From: Thermoplasmata archaeon
GTDB taxonomy: Archaea; Thermoplasmatota; Thermoplasmata; Thermoplasmatales; Thermoplasmataceae
Assembly (NCBI GenBank): GCA_021817255.1
Contig: JAKAVO010000003.1
Span: 1-64,000 of the forward strand
Direction: 5' to 3'
Length of the DNA stretch: 64,000 nucleotides
Below are positions 27,517-35,373 of the stretch, one piece after another (position 1 is the stretch's first letter; the number at the start of each line of letters is the position of its first letter). The notes beneath the pieces were generated by a model that worked only from the letters and a program-made list of their open reading frames with translations, was not told where the DNA came from and made no database searches. The translations under genes were made by a program, and so were the position numbers.

Positions 27517-28361
27517 AAATCTCTGTTATAGGATCGGGGACTATGGGAAGAGGCATAGGGCAGGTATTTGCCCAGGGAGGCTATTCTGTCACGCAGGTGG
27601 ATGTAAATAAGGATGCACTTGCCCTTGCAAAAGATTCAATTTATGATTCACTCAGCAAATTGGAAAAAAAAGGCCTTTTACGCGAAACTCCGGAAACAAT
27701 ATTAAAACGTATAAGTTTTTCCACTGAACTCGATTCAATTTCTGATAGTGATATTGTTATAGAGGCAGTTTTTGAGAGGTTGGATGTGAAGAGTGAAACA
27801 CTTAGGAAAATTTCAGCCGTTGTTAGGGAAGATGCCTTAATTGGCTCCAACACATCCTCAATTTCAATAAATCTTCTGTCTTCAAGTGTCAGGAATCCTG
27901 AAAGGTTCATGGGAATTCATTTCTTCAATCCCGTTCCGGTGATGAAACTTGTAGAATTGGTTTCATCAGAAAACACGTCGGGCGATCTTCTAAAGAAAGT
28001 TTCTGAACTCCTCGTATCTATTGGCAAAGATCCGGTTCATGTGAAAGATTTCCCTGGATTTGTATCAAACAGGGTTTTAATGCCCCTCATAAGGGAAGCA
28101 ATTCTCGCACTTGAGGAATCAGTTGCCAGTGCATCTGACATTGACAAAACCTTTCGCCTGGGCATGAACCATCCAATGGGCCCTTTGGAGCTGGCAGATT
28201 TTATTGGCCTTGATGTGTGCCAGGACATCATGGAAGTGTTGTACAACAACTACGGAGACCCAAGGTTTAAACCACCAGTCACATTAAGAAATCTTGTGAA
28301 TTCGAAGAAACTTGGAAGGAAGAGTGGTGAAGGGTTTTACAAATATGGTGATAAGAAATGA
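27513..28361 (+). CDS. 3-hydroxyacyl-CoA dehydrogenase, probable CTG start
   Basis: NAD-dependent oxidation of 3-hydroxyacyl-CoA (3-hydroxybutyryl-CoA dehydrogenase family), 282 residues. The Rossmann motif must read KISVIGSGTMGRGI, but the first ATG (27543) lies inside it, after the GSG glycines. Upstream in frame there is only CTG at 27513, directly after a TAA stop; no ATG, GTG or TTG exists. CTG overlaps the thiolase stop as CTGA, exactly where ATGA overlaps occur elsewhere here, and GAGGTGG precedes it. I therefore place the start at CTG. FMGIHFFNPVPVMKLVE carries the catalytic His and FPGFVSNR follows. Ends in an ATGA overlap with the hydratase gene. Confidence 0.85.
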   Translation: MKISVIGSGTMGRGIGQVFAQGGYSVTQVDVNKDALALAKDSIYDSLSKLEKKGLLRETPETILKRISFSTELDSISDSDIVIEAVFERLDVKSETLRKISAVVREDALIGSNTSSISINLLSSSVRNPERFMGIHFFNPVPVMKLVELVSSENTSGDLLKKVSELLVSIGKDPVHVKDFPGFVSNRVLMPLIREAILALEESVASASDIDKTFRLGMNHPMGPLELADFIGLDVCQDIMEVLYNNYGDPRFKPPVTLRNLVNSKKLGRKSGEGFYKYGDKK

Positions 28362-29119
28362 AAAATATCATTGTTGAAAAAGAAGGGAGGATATTAAAAG
28401 TTCTCATAAACAGGGAGAAAAAGCTCAATCCTCTGGATATGGAAACGATTGAAGAGATAGGAGAAGCGCTAAAAGATGAGTCGTATATTGGCATAATTGC
28501 CGGAAATAACAAAGCTTTCAGCGCGGGAGCAGACATAAATGCCTTCCTGGGCCTGGATCCGGCTACAGCCTTTGACTTTGCCAGGCGCGGACATGAAGTA
28601 ATGGACTTCATTGAAGAAAGGCAGATGCCCGTTATAGCTGCAATCCACGGTTTTGCCCTTGGAGGCGGATTTGAACTGGCAATGGCTTGTGACCTGAGAA
28701 TTTCCCATCCTGATGCATACTTTGGATTGCCGGAAATTACACTTGGAATTATTCCCGGTTTCGGAGGCACACAGAGGTTGAGGCGCCTGGTTGGTGAAAA
28801 TAAGGCCTTTGAACTTGCATCATTGGGATCCAGAATTGATTCCAGGACTGCACTTCAACTAGGCATATTAAGCGAGATATCTGAAAAATACCTTGAAAGG
28901 GCAGGTGAAATTGGGAAGAAATATGAATCTCTGCCTTACGAGTCTCTCGCTTATATAAAAGAATTGACCAGAAATAAGGATCAGGATTTATTCGGCAGAG
29001 AAAAAGAATACTTCGGCAACATGTTTAAAACGGCAAACCAGAAGGAGGGGGCAAGTGCCTTTGTGGAGAAGAGAACTCCGGCGTTCAATTCCAGTATTAA
29101 TAAAAACCTATTTGAGTAA
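28358..29119 (+). CDS. Enoyl-CoA hydratase
   Basis: Crotonase-fold hydratase (253 residues) acting between the acyl-CoA dehydrogenase and hydroxyacyl-CoA dehydrogenase steps of beta-oxidation. The oxyanion-hole segment AFSAGADINAF, GFALGGGFELAMACDLRIS with the first catalytic Glu, and FGLPEITLGIIPGFGGTQRL with the second are present. It is the last gene of the thiolase operon (ATGA overlap with the dehydrogenase) and its 3' end overlaps the convergent cysteine-synthase-like gene by 12 bp. No acyl-CoA dehydrogenase is nearby. Confidence 0.92.
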   Translation: MKNIIVEKEGRILKVLINREKKLNPLDMETIEEIGEALKDESYIGIIAGNNKAFSAGADINAFLGLDPATAFDFARRGHEVMDFIEERQMPVIAAIHGFALGGGFELAMACDLRISHPDAYFGLPEITLGIIPGFGGTQRLRRLVGENKAFELASLGSRIDSRTALQLGILSEISEKYLERAGEIGKKYESLPYESLAYIKELTRNKDQDLFGREKEYFGNMFKTANQKEGASAFVEKRTPAFNSSINKNLFE

Positions 29120-30118
29120 GATAAAACCACTTTTTAGTTCATTAACTTCCTGGCTCAGGGCTCCTGTCTCCTTTTCATTCAGGATACCAGACTTGTTGTA
29201 AAATTCTGTATATTTCTCGCCACTGTCCGGGAATACTGTATAAACCTTTATGTTAGGGGTTGATTCAGCTACTTTCAGAGCACCCATAAAGTTGGCGCCT
29301 GAAGAAAAGCCAACATACAAACCGCATTCCCTTGCAAGTTTTTGGACCCCATTTCTTGCATCCCCTTCATTAACGTTCACCATGAAATCGACGAGTGAAA
29401 TATTTTTTTCAACTATGACCTTATCTTTTGCCTTTAAGAAATTTCTGACTCCCTGGATATACGAAGTTTGATCTGCATGAAGCATGTAAACGGTGATATT
29501 TTTATTCCGGTTCTTAAAATACCGGGCATTGCCAATAATTGAGCCACCCGTTCCCATTGCTATTGCAACTGCATCAGGCAACCCTCCCATTTGTTTTTCT
29601 GCCTCCGGCCCTGTCGTATAAACGTGTGCCAGATAGTTAAATATGTTTCCATGCTGGTGAAGGAATACATATTTGCCAGGTTCTTTTGCGGCAAGATCCA
29701 TAGCTGTATTAATTGCCACCTCAGTCTTTGTTGTTTCTGGCGGTTCATCTGTTTCAACTATCCTTGCACCTGATTTTTTAAGTACCTCCTTTGTGCCATC
29801 TGACGTGCCAGGAGGAATAAATATCATTGCCTTCATCCCCAGGCGCCTGCAAATGTTGGCAATAGCTATTCCTGTATTTCCGGATGTCCCTTCCACAAAT
29901 ACTTTTTCTTCAATGTTCTTTTCAGCGTGCAGCAGGTGGTCAATCATGAAAAATGCACCCCTGTCCTTGATTGATCCGTATGGGTTAAAATATTCAAGTT
30001 TTGCAAAGACGGCGGAGCCATTTGATAATTTATAAGTGAACATTGGAGTGTTGCCAAACCCTTCCCTGTAAAAATCATCCCTGATTAATTCGCATTGCTT
30101 TTCGACGTCTTCCTCCAT
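29108..30118 (-). CDS. PLP-dependent cysteine synthase-like enzyme
   Basis: A fold-type II pyridoxal-phosphate enzyme of 336 residues, cysteine synthase / cystathionine beta-synthase group. The PLP Lys is Lys51 in NPYGSIKDRGA, the substrate loop is EGTSGNTGIAIAN, the phosphate cup MGTGGSIIGNARY, and the C-terminal VGFSSGANFMGAL and VFPDSGEKY complete the fold. Whether it uses O-acetylserine, O-phosphoserine or homoserine derivatives cannot be told. It is monocistronic and convergent with the beta-oxidation operon. Confidence 0.85.
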   Translation of the reverse strand: MEEDVEKQCELIRDDFYREGFGNTPMFTYKLSNGSAVFAKLEYFNPYGSIKDRGAFFMIDHLLHAEKNIEEKVFVEGTSGNTGIAIANICRRLGMKAMIFIPPGTSDGTKEVLKKSGARIVETDEPPETTKTEVAINTAMDLAAKEPGKYVFLHQHGNIFNYLAHVYTTGPEAEKQMGGLPDAVAIAMGTGGSIIGNARYFKNRNKNITVYMLHADQTSYIQGVRNFLKAKDKVIVEKNISLVDFMVNVNEGDARNGVQKLARECGLYVGFSSGANFMGALKVAESTPNIKVYTVFPDSGEKYTEFYNKSGILNEKETGALSQEVNELKSGFILLK

Positions 30119-30169
30119 AGACCGGCATATGAATATTCGTTATTATTGTTTATTGGTTTTTTGAGAGTA

Positions 30170-30179
30170 ACTTATGAAT
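30170..30179 (+). promoter_or_regulatory. TATA box of the TPR gene
   Basis: ACTTATGAAT about 25 bp before ATG 30199, preferred over the in-frame GTG at 30181, which lies only a few bases after the box. Confidence 0.45.
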
Positions 30180-30198
30180 AGTGAGACTTAATAGGGAC

Positions 30199-31287
30199 AT
30201 GATTAAATTGTCTGATTATAACAAGGAAATTGCTGAAGGCTTTGAATTGCTCACACAGGGAGAATTCGAGAAGAGCCTGGAAAAATTCATAACTGCCATT
30301 GATCTGGATTCAACAAGGCCTGATGCCTATTCGCTTGCATCTGAAGCATTCGCCCAGATTGGTGATATTGATAATGCAAAGACGCATGCTGAACTGGCCT
30401 ATAAAATGGATTCGGAAAAACCAGAGTATATGTTGCAATTTGCTTCTATGCTCTATGCAACAGGAGATAGCGAGAAAGGATTGCAACTTGCAAACGATAC
30501 CCAGAAGAAGGGTGATATGCCTGAGGTCCACCTCTTAAAGAGCAATATTTACATGGATATGGAGGAAGATGCTAAAGCACTGAAAGAAGCTAAGATTGCA
30601 TATGAAATGGGCAAAACTCCTATTTACAGGACAAACTATGCCATAGTCCTTAAGGAGGCAGGAAAAATAAAAGAGTCAACCGAACTCCTGAAAAAGAATG
30701 CAGAGGAAAATCCCGAGGATCTTGATGTTTTATACCTGTTGTTTCAGAACGAACTGGCGGAAGAACACTATTCTGAAGCACTGAAGTACATTGAAAAATG
30801 TGTTGCACTTAACGATGCTGAACCATTGTTCTATTCAGAAATTGCATCTATGATGGAAGACTTTGAGGACGATGAGCTTGCAGAAAAATACTACAAGAAA
30901 GCGTTTGAAGTTTCGGGAAATGAACCTGAACTTGCGATGGAACTCTGCGAATTTTACTATTCCAGTGGCAAAACGGACCAGGCAATTGAGGTCCTGGGCA
31001 GTTGCCATAATGATGAAGACCCTGAATACCACTTAATGATGGGCAAATTGTTGCTTGAGAAGAAAGAGTTCAACAAGGCAATGGGATTCCTCGATGTTGC
31101 AATAGAAATGGCTGATGACCCTGAAGCAAAGATGGTGAAAGGGCAATGCCTGTATGAAACAAATAGGCTGGGTGAAGCCGAATCCATTTTAAAGGAGGCT
31201 TTGAAACAGGATTTCAATGCAGAGTACGTTAATTCACTCTTAAACAAAATATGGTGGAAAGGAAATAGGAAAAAATTCAAACTATAA
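30199..31287 (+). CDS. Tetratricopeptide-repeat protein
   Basis: A soluble, acidic protein of 362 residues made almost entirely of TPR-like helix pairs, roughly ten repeats (for example GEFEKSLEKFITAIDLDSTRPDAY, first repeat, and KEFNKAMGFLDVAIEMADDPEAK near the end show the A-Y-P spacing). Such proteins act as scaffolds for protein complexes. No catalytic domain, signal peptide or membrane segment is visible. Its stop overlaps the end of the convergent Rieske gene by 11 bp. The partner is unknown. Confidence 0.8.
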   Translation: MIKLSDYNKEIAEGFELLTQGEFEKSLEKFITAIDLDSTRPDAYSLASEAFAQIGDIDNAKTHAELAYKMDSEKPEYMLQFASMLYATGDSEKGLQLANDTQKKGDMPEVHLLKSNIYMDMEEDAKALKEAKIAYEMGKTPIYRTNYAIVLKEAGKIKESTELLKKNAEENPEDLDVLYLLFQNELAEEHYSEALKYIEKCVALNDAEPLFYSEIASMMEDFEDDELAEKYYKKAFEVSGNEPELAMELCEFYYSSGKTDQAIEVLGSCHNDEDPEYHLMMGKLLLEKKEFNKAMGFLDVAIEMADDPEAKMVKGQCLYETNRLGEAESILKEALKQDFNAEYVNSLLNKIWWKGNRKKFKL

Positions 31288-31600
31288 TATTTAAGCCATT
31301 TTGATCTAAGACAACTTCATAAATTTTTAAATTAGGGCATAAAGCATAGTCGCCCATTGATTCTGGCAAAGGGTTTTCAAGAACCTCTCCATCCCTGAGA
31401 TTAAAAACAATATGGTGTGACGGGCACATTATCCTTTCACCAGAAAGTGGCTTGCAGAGAAATAATGGCCCACCCTTATGGGGGCATTTTGAATTGAAGG
31501 CAAAGTAATTCTCATCCTGCTTCAGGACTGTTATGTCTATATTTCCATCCTGAATCCTCTTCCTTCCCTTCGGGTCAAAGCCCTCTAAACTCACTAACAT
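31277..31600 (-). CDS. Rieske-type [2Fe-2S] ferredoxin
   Basis: A 107-residue soluble Rieske protein that carries electrons. The cluster ligands are Cys39 and His41 (CPH) and Cys59 and His62 (CPSH), with the expected 17-residue gap. No membrane anchor or redox-partner domain is fused. It is the third gene of a thioredoxin, thioredoxin reductase, Rieske series, 4 bp after the reductase stop, which makes it a candidate electron donor for that reductase (inference). Confidence 0.9.
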   Translation of the reverse strand: MLVSLEGFDPKGRKRIQDGNIDITVLKQDENYFAFNSKCPHKGGPLFLCKPLSGERIMCPSHHIVFNLRDGEVLENPLPESMGDYALCPNLKIYEVVLDQNGLNIIV

Positions 31601-31604
31601 CCTA

Positions 31605-32579
31605 TCAGGCTGAGACCTTTTTATTCTTTTCCAGGTTTACAAATTTCCAGTCGCTTTTTACGGATCCCATTCCACGCTTTTTATGGACATAGTTGATAGC
31701 ACTCAATGCTGCGACTGACCCCTGGCCTGCAGATATTACAGCCTGCTTGTAAGGAATATTGGTGACATCTCCTGCTGCAAATACTCCCGTTCTGCTGGTA
31801 TTCCCATTCATGTCGATTATGACTTCATTTTCCTTGTTCATATCAACGAAACCCTTCAGCATTTCAGTTTTTGCTATGTATCCCATTTCAACAAATACAG
31901 CTTTTACAGGCAGTTCCTCATTTGGGCCGCTCTTCTTCTTCAATGAAACGGCATTGACCGTTTTATCTCCGAGTATTTCATCAACTTCACTCTCATAGAT
32001 GAACTTCACATTATCCAATGATTTTGCTTCTGCAATCATCTCCTCTGAACCTGAGATCCTGTTTCCTTTCTGTGTAACATATACATTTGAGGCAACTGTC
32101 CCAAGATAGAGTGCAGCCTGCAATGCATGATCCCCTGCGCCAGCAACAAGTACATCCTTTTTCCTGAAAAGGGGGCCATCACAGATTGAACAATAAGAGA
32201 CTCCTCTGCCTTTGAATTTCTCTTCGCCTTTACAGCCAAGGTCTCTGGGTGTCTTCCCGAATGCAAGGATTAAGGCATCGCTCTCATATTTTTCCTCAAC
32301 ACCTTTCAAAACAAAGTGGCCGTTTTCCTCGCCCACCTGCCTTATCTCGTCATAAACAAACTCTGTTCCATACAGCTGCGCCTGGCTTTGAAATTTTGAA
32401 GCAAGATCAAAGCCGGAAGTGCTGTCAAAACCTGGGTAGTTCTGGATATCCGTGGTCAGCAATCCCTGGCCGCCTATATCCTTGGTAACCACAAGTGTTT
32501 TCATGCCCTGCCTGGAAGAGTAGATTGCAGCACTTAATCCCGCAAATGCTCCTCCAATTATGATTATATCATATTTCAT
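31605..32579 (-). CDS. trxB: Thioredoxin reductase-like flavoprotein
   Basis: FAD-dependent disulfide reductase of the low-molecular-weight thioredoxin reductase class, 324 residues. The FAD motif GGAFAGLSAA is at 9-18, the redox-active pair CSIC at Cys130/Cys133, and TGVFAAGDVTN near the end. The NADPH domain is odd: GAGDHALQAA at 147-156 replaces the usual G.GNSA/DSA.E motif, and TQKGNRIS at 169-176 stands where NADPH enzymes have HRR...R for the 2'-phosphate. T. acidophilum thioredoxin reductase is known for not using NAD(P)H and shows comparable changes. The gene lies directly after thioredoxin (adjacent stop and start) and before a Rieske ferredoxin. Confidence 0.9.
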   Translation of the reverse strand: MKYDIIIIGGAFAGLSAAIYSSRQGMKTLVVTKDIGGQGLLTTDIQNYPGFDSTSGFDLASKFQSQAQLYGTEFVYDEIRQVGEENGHFVLKGVEEKYESDALILAFGKTPRDLGCKGEEKFKGRGVSYCSICDGPLFRKKDVLVAGAGDHALQAALYLGTVASNVYVTQKGNRISGSEEMIAEAKSLDNVKFIYESEVDEILGDKTVNAVSLKKKSGPNEELPVKAVFVEMGYIAKTEMLKGFVDMNKENEVIIDMNGNTSRTGVFAAGDVTNIPYKQAVISAGQGSVAALSAINYVHKKRGMGSVKSDWKFVNLEKNKKVSA

Positions 32580-32990
32580 TTAGTTCAACAGCTTTTTTAG
32601 TTTGGCATCAAGCATTGCTTTTGGGACGGCTCCAATGCTTACATCCGCAACCTTGCCGTTCTTAAACATTATTACAGTTGGAATGCTTGTAATATTGAAT
32701 GAAGAACTCACCTCAGGGTTAGCGTCCACATCCACCTTGGCGAATGAAATCTTGCCATGGTATTCATTTGCAAGTTCTTCAACTATTGGTGAAAGAAATC
32801 TGCATGGAGCGCACCATGATGCCCAGAAATCCACGACCATTATCTTATTCTTCTTGACCTCATCATTGAAATTTCCATCTGTTAATTCTGCCGGTTTCAC
32901 TCTTTTTACCTCCGTTGTTTTATTCTCTTCCTGAATTCTAGCCATCATCTTTCTTCTAATATTTTCCAGTTCTAAATCATCATCAGACAT
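32580..32990 (-). CDS. trxA: Thioredoxin with N-terminal charged extension
   Basis: Thiol-disulfide carrier protein. The active site is WCAPC (CAPC rather than the common CGPC) within VDFWASWCAPC, and the cis-Pro is in SIPTVIMFKNGK. A charged helical extension of about 30 residues (DDLELENIRRKMMARIQEE) precedes the thioredoxin fold and resembles the start of small archaeal DNA-binding proteins of the PDCD5 type. The longest frame starts at 33062, but that ATG lies inside the TATA region; MSDDD at 32990 or MSNRI at 33011 are better starts. It heads the operon with thioredoxin reductase and the Rieske protein. Confidence 0.88.
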   Translation of the reverse strand: MSDDDLELENIRRKMMARIQEENKTTEVKRVKPAELTDGNFNDEVKKNKIMVVDFWASWCAPCRFLSPIVEELANEYHGKISFAKVDVDANPEVSSSFNITSIPTVIMFKNGKVADVSIGAVPKAMLDAKLKKLLN

Positions 32991-33059
32991 GTTCCGAATT
33001 CTATTGGACATAACTGGGATGTTTATGAATGTTACGGTTTTGGACAAAGCATGCAAAAC

Positions 33060-33070
33060 CATTTATATTA
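33060..33070 (+). promoter_or_regulatory. TATA box of the HTH gene at 33093
   Basis: CATTTATATTA centred about 28 bp before the ATG at 33093, in the gap between the divergent thioredoxin and regulator genes; it may also serve the opposite strand. Confidence 0.5.
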
Positions 33071-33072
33071 AA

Positions 33073-33092
33073 ATTAGATATGTAGATCTAAT
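33073..33092. promoter_or_regulatory. Candidate operator, 7-bp inverted repeat
   Basis: ATTAGAT at 33073-33079 and ATCTAAT at 33086-33092 are perfect inverted arms around a 6-bp spacer. The element fills the space between the TATA box and the start codon of the HTH gene, so a bound dimer would cover the transcription start. Autorepression and control of the divergent thioredoxin operon are plausible. Confidence 0.5.
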
Positions 33093-33476
33093 ATGAAGAT
33101 TACATCCAGGACAAGTTCCGAGATAGCTTGCTGTTCTGACTTGCTTGAATCTGTATTCAATTTCGGAAAAACAGACGTATCCGTTTATTATGCCCTGACC
33201 CCTGGAAAATGGGTAAAAGTCGACGATATATCAAAAGATATTGGCAGGGATCAGAGTACTGTCTACAGGTCTTTGCAGAAACTTCTGAACATGGGGTTCG
33301 TTATGAGAGATTCCGGAGTTATTCAGCGTGGTGGCTATTACTATCAATACACCCTTTCCATATCGCCTAAAATAGATAAAATAGTAAAGGAAAAAATAGA
33401 TGAACTTACTGAAAGGCTAAAAAGCCTTTCCAGAGATCTCGTAAGGGAACTTGAGTCGAGGGAATTGCTGCAATAA
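33093..33476 (+). CDS. Winged-helix regulator, TrmB-like
   Basis: A 127-residue DNA-binding protein. The winged helix spans about residues 27-80 (TDVSVYYALTPG, VDDISKDIGRDQSTVYRSLQKLLNMGFV, with the wing near RGGYYYQYTL); a C-terminal helix rich in Lys/Glu (KIVKEKIDELTERLKSLSR) should form a coiled-coil dimer. There is no ligand-binding domain, so it is the short TrmB / Lrs14-like type. An ICCSD-type pair Cys13-Cys14 near the N-terminus could sense redox state. It is divergent from the thioredoxin operon and has an inverted repeat over its own start. Confidence 0.82.
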   Translation: MKITSRTSSEIACCSDLLESVFNFGKTDVSVYYALTPGKWVKVDDISKDIGRDQSTVYRSLQKLLNMGFVMRDSGVIQRGGYYYQYTLSISPKIDKIVKEKIDELTERLKSLSRDLVRELESRELLQ

Positions 33477-33481
33477 ATGGA

Positions 33482-34438
33482 TTATCTTACCATTGAAATG
33501 AATCTCTGGGCCTCTTCAACAACCCTGACTACCCTGTAGCCATCGTTTCCGTTTGCTATTTTGGTATGTTCTCCATCCACAAATTTGACAAACTCTGCAA
33601 TTTCCTCTGAATAGAGGTTCCCCTCTTTAAACTCCGTCACTCTTTCATCGTTTACCTCAACTGAGGAGTTGATTGATGTTCCGAAAAAGTTTTTGCAAAC
33701 AATTTTTCTATCCTGGGTAAGAATCGTGAGATCGTTTGAGAATGGGTCCATTGCCCTAGATGATAAAGCAGTGGCGAAACCTTTTTCAAACTCCATGTTC
33801 ACAATCATGGTTTCATCGATCATCTTCTCTTCAGGAATCCTGAAAGCAGTTACCTTCCGGGGGAACCTGTTATGAAATGAGATTAAAGTATCAATCACGT
33901 GTACACCAGTTCCCATTACAGATCCGCCTCCAACCTTTTCAGGCTCTGTCCACCATTTGCTCTCGGATGTCTGTTCTCTTGCAGATTGTTTGTGGGTCCA
34001 CAATCCTGAAAGATATTTAATTGAATCGTCTGGCTTCAGGATATCATTCTTTATGAATTCTGCAGCTGGGTGCATTCTGAGGTGAAACCCTATTGCAAGC
34101 TTTACTTTTTTCTCCCCTGCAAGGGAAATGAGTTCCTTTGCGTCCGCTGCCCTTAAAGTCATCTGTTTTTCAAGCAAAACATTCTTGCCACTGTTTATAG
34201 CTTTTTTTGCATGTTCAAAGTGCATGAAATTTGGAGAACCCACATAAATTGAATCAATGTCTTCTGAAAGCATCTCTGAATATGCCGGGAAGTATTTGCA
34301 GGAGAATTTGTCTGAGACTATGCTGCCCTTCTCCTTATTTCCAGTTGTTATTCCCACAATTTCGTTGCCACTCTCCAAAATTGCTGGCATTACCCTATTA
34401 ATTGCATGGTTTCCAATACCGACAATTCCAAATTTCAT
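33482..34438 (-). CDS. Gfo/Idh/MocA-family oxidoreductase
   Basis: NAD(P)-dependent sugar or polyol dehydrogenase of 318 residues. FGIVGIGNHAINRV forms the Rossmann turn, VGSPNFMHFEHA and NVLLEKQMT the family's EKP region (here EKQ, with the Lys kept), and the C-terminal beta-sheet domain holds SVMGTGVHVIDTL with the usual catalytic His. The start is at ATG 34438 (MKFGIVG), two residues after the longest frame. Substrate not determinable. It is transcribed alone. Confidence 0.85.
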   Translation of the reverse strand: MKFGIVGIGNHAINRVMPAILESGNEIVGITTGNKEKGSIVSDKFSCKYFPAYSEMLSEDIDSIYVGSPNFMHFEHAKKAINSGKNVLLEKQMTLRAADAKELISLAGEKKVKLAIGFHLRMHPAAEFIKNDILKPDDSIKYLSGLWTHKQSAREQTSESKWWTEPEKVGGGSVMGTGVHVIDTLISFHNRFPRKVTAFRIPEEKMIDETMIVNMEFEKGFATALSSRAMDPFSNDLTILTQDRKIVCKNFFGTSINSSVEVNDERVTEFKEGNLYSEEIAEFVKFVDGEHTKIANGNDGYRVVRVVEEAQRFISMVR

Positions 34439-34538
34439 AGTCAAATATAGTAAGTCCGTTAATAATCTATTCGATTTCTTTCAGTTATCCGAGATTAGTT
34501 GTCAAATCTTTAAATACGCAAATTCAATATAAATTTAA

Positions 34539-35354
34539 ATGGCTAACCCTAAAAAGTCGAATAAGCAGAAAGAGGAAGAACTCAGGTTATTAATTCAGAA
34601 GAGAAAAAGAATTTTTGCAATGGCTATAACATTGGTGATTGCAATAATTGTGGTTATTGGTGTAGTGGTAGGATCAGGAATCATGAACTCATTGTTGCCG
34701 TCAAGTTCAGGTTCAAACTCAATAACCAGCGGACAGTTCATAAAGATGAGCAGTTCTGATGCTTCCACTTCAAGTGGAGTGAATATATATTACCTGTCAT
34801 GGGGAGGATGCCCTATTGGTGCCTCTGACAGCTGGTTCATATATAATTACGTGCATACACAGGACCCTAGCCTTAAGAATTCGACAATCTACAATAAGAT
34901 GCATTTCAGCGATCCTAACGAAAGCCCAACCAACATACCAGGGCTTCTTTTTAATAATTTCTCATATACCTTAAGTGGGATAAGTTACAACTTCCATGTG
35001 ATTTACGTTTACGGCCAATACCTTCCTCCGGATGGGCCTTCGTCTGTAAGCTCGGGATCAGCTGTGTTGAAGGAATATTTCCCCTCATCGATTTCATCAT
35101 TGTTCCTTAAATATGAAACCCAGGACCCCACAACCGGCTTGGGAGGGCAGGCAATTGCAAATTACGCAGGCCACCTTACATCAAGCTTAATTGTTACCGG
35201 CCCTTCAGGAACTTACTATGCGGAAGGCGAGCTGTACAATCCGTCATCAATCAAGGGCATTCAGCCAACTATTTTAATAGAAACCTTGTCACAGTATTCA
35301 GGGATAACAACTTCAACATCGGCATTTGGAACTGCAGTAAGCTCGGTCGTCTAA
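34539..35354 (+). CDS. DUF929-like membrane-anchored thioredoxin-fold protein
   Basis: A 271-residue protein with a charged N-terminus (KKSNKQKEEELRLLIQKRKR), one membrane helix at about 29-50 and an extracellular domain opened by a Ser-rich linker. The segment IYYLSWGGCPIGASDSWFIYNY resembles the start of archaeal DUF929 proteins, where a C..C thioredoxin-like motif occurs; here only one Cys is left. The start is fixed by a TATA box (CTTTAAATAC, about 27 bp upstream). It is followed 19 bp later by a polytopic membrane protein, probably on the same mRNA. Function unknown. Confidence 0.65.
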   Translation: MANPKKSNKQKEEELRLLIQKRKRIFAMAITLVIAIIVVIGVVVGSGIMNSLLPSSSGSNSITSGQFIKMSSSDASTSSGVNIYYLSWGGCPIGASDSWFIYNYVHTQDPSLKNSTIYNKMHFSDPNESPTNIPGLLFNNFSYTLSGISYNFHVIYVYGQYLPPDGPSSVSSGSAVLKEYFPSSISSLFLKYETQDPTTGLGGQAIANYAGHLTSSLIVTGPSGTYYAEGELYNPSSIKGIQPTILIETLSQYSGITTSTSAFGTAVSSVV

Positions 35355-35373
35355 TCCATAGAGTTCTGTTCCA

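Noticed and set aside
33011-33062. Longest start for thioredoxin
   Set aside because: The ATG at 33062 falls in the TATA region of the divergent promoter, and the added residues have no counterpart in thioredoxins.
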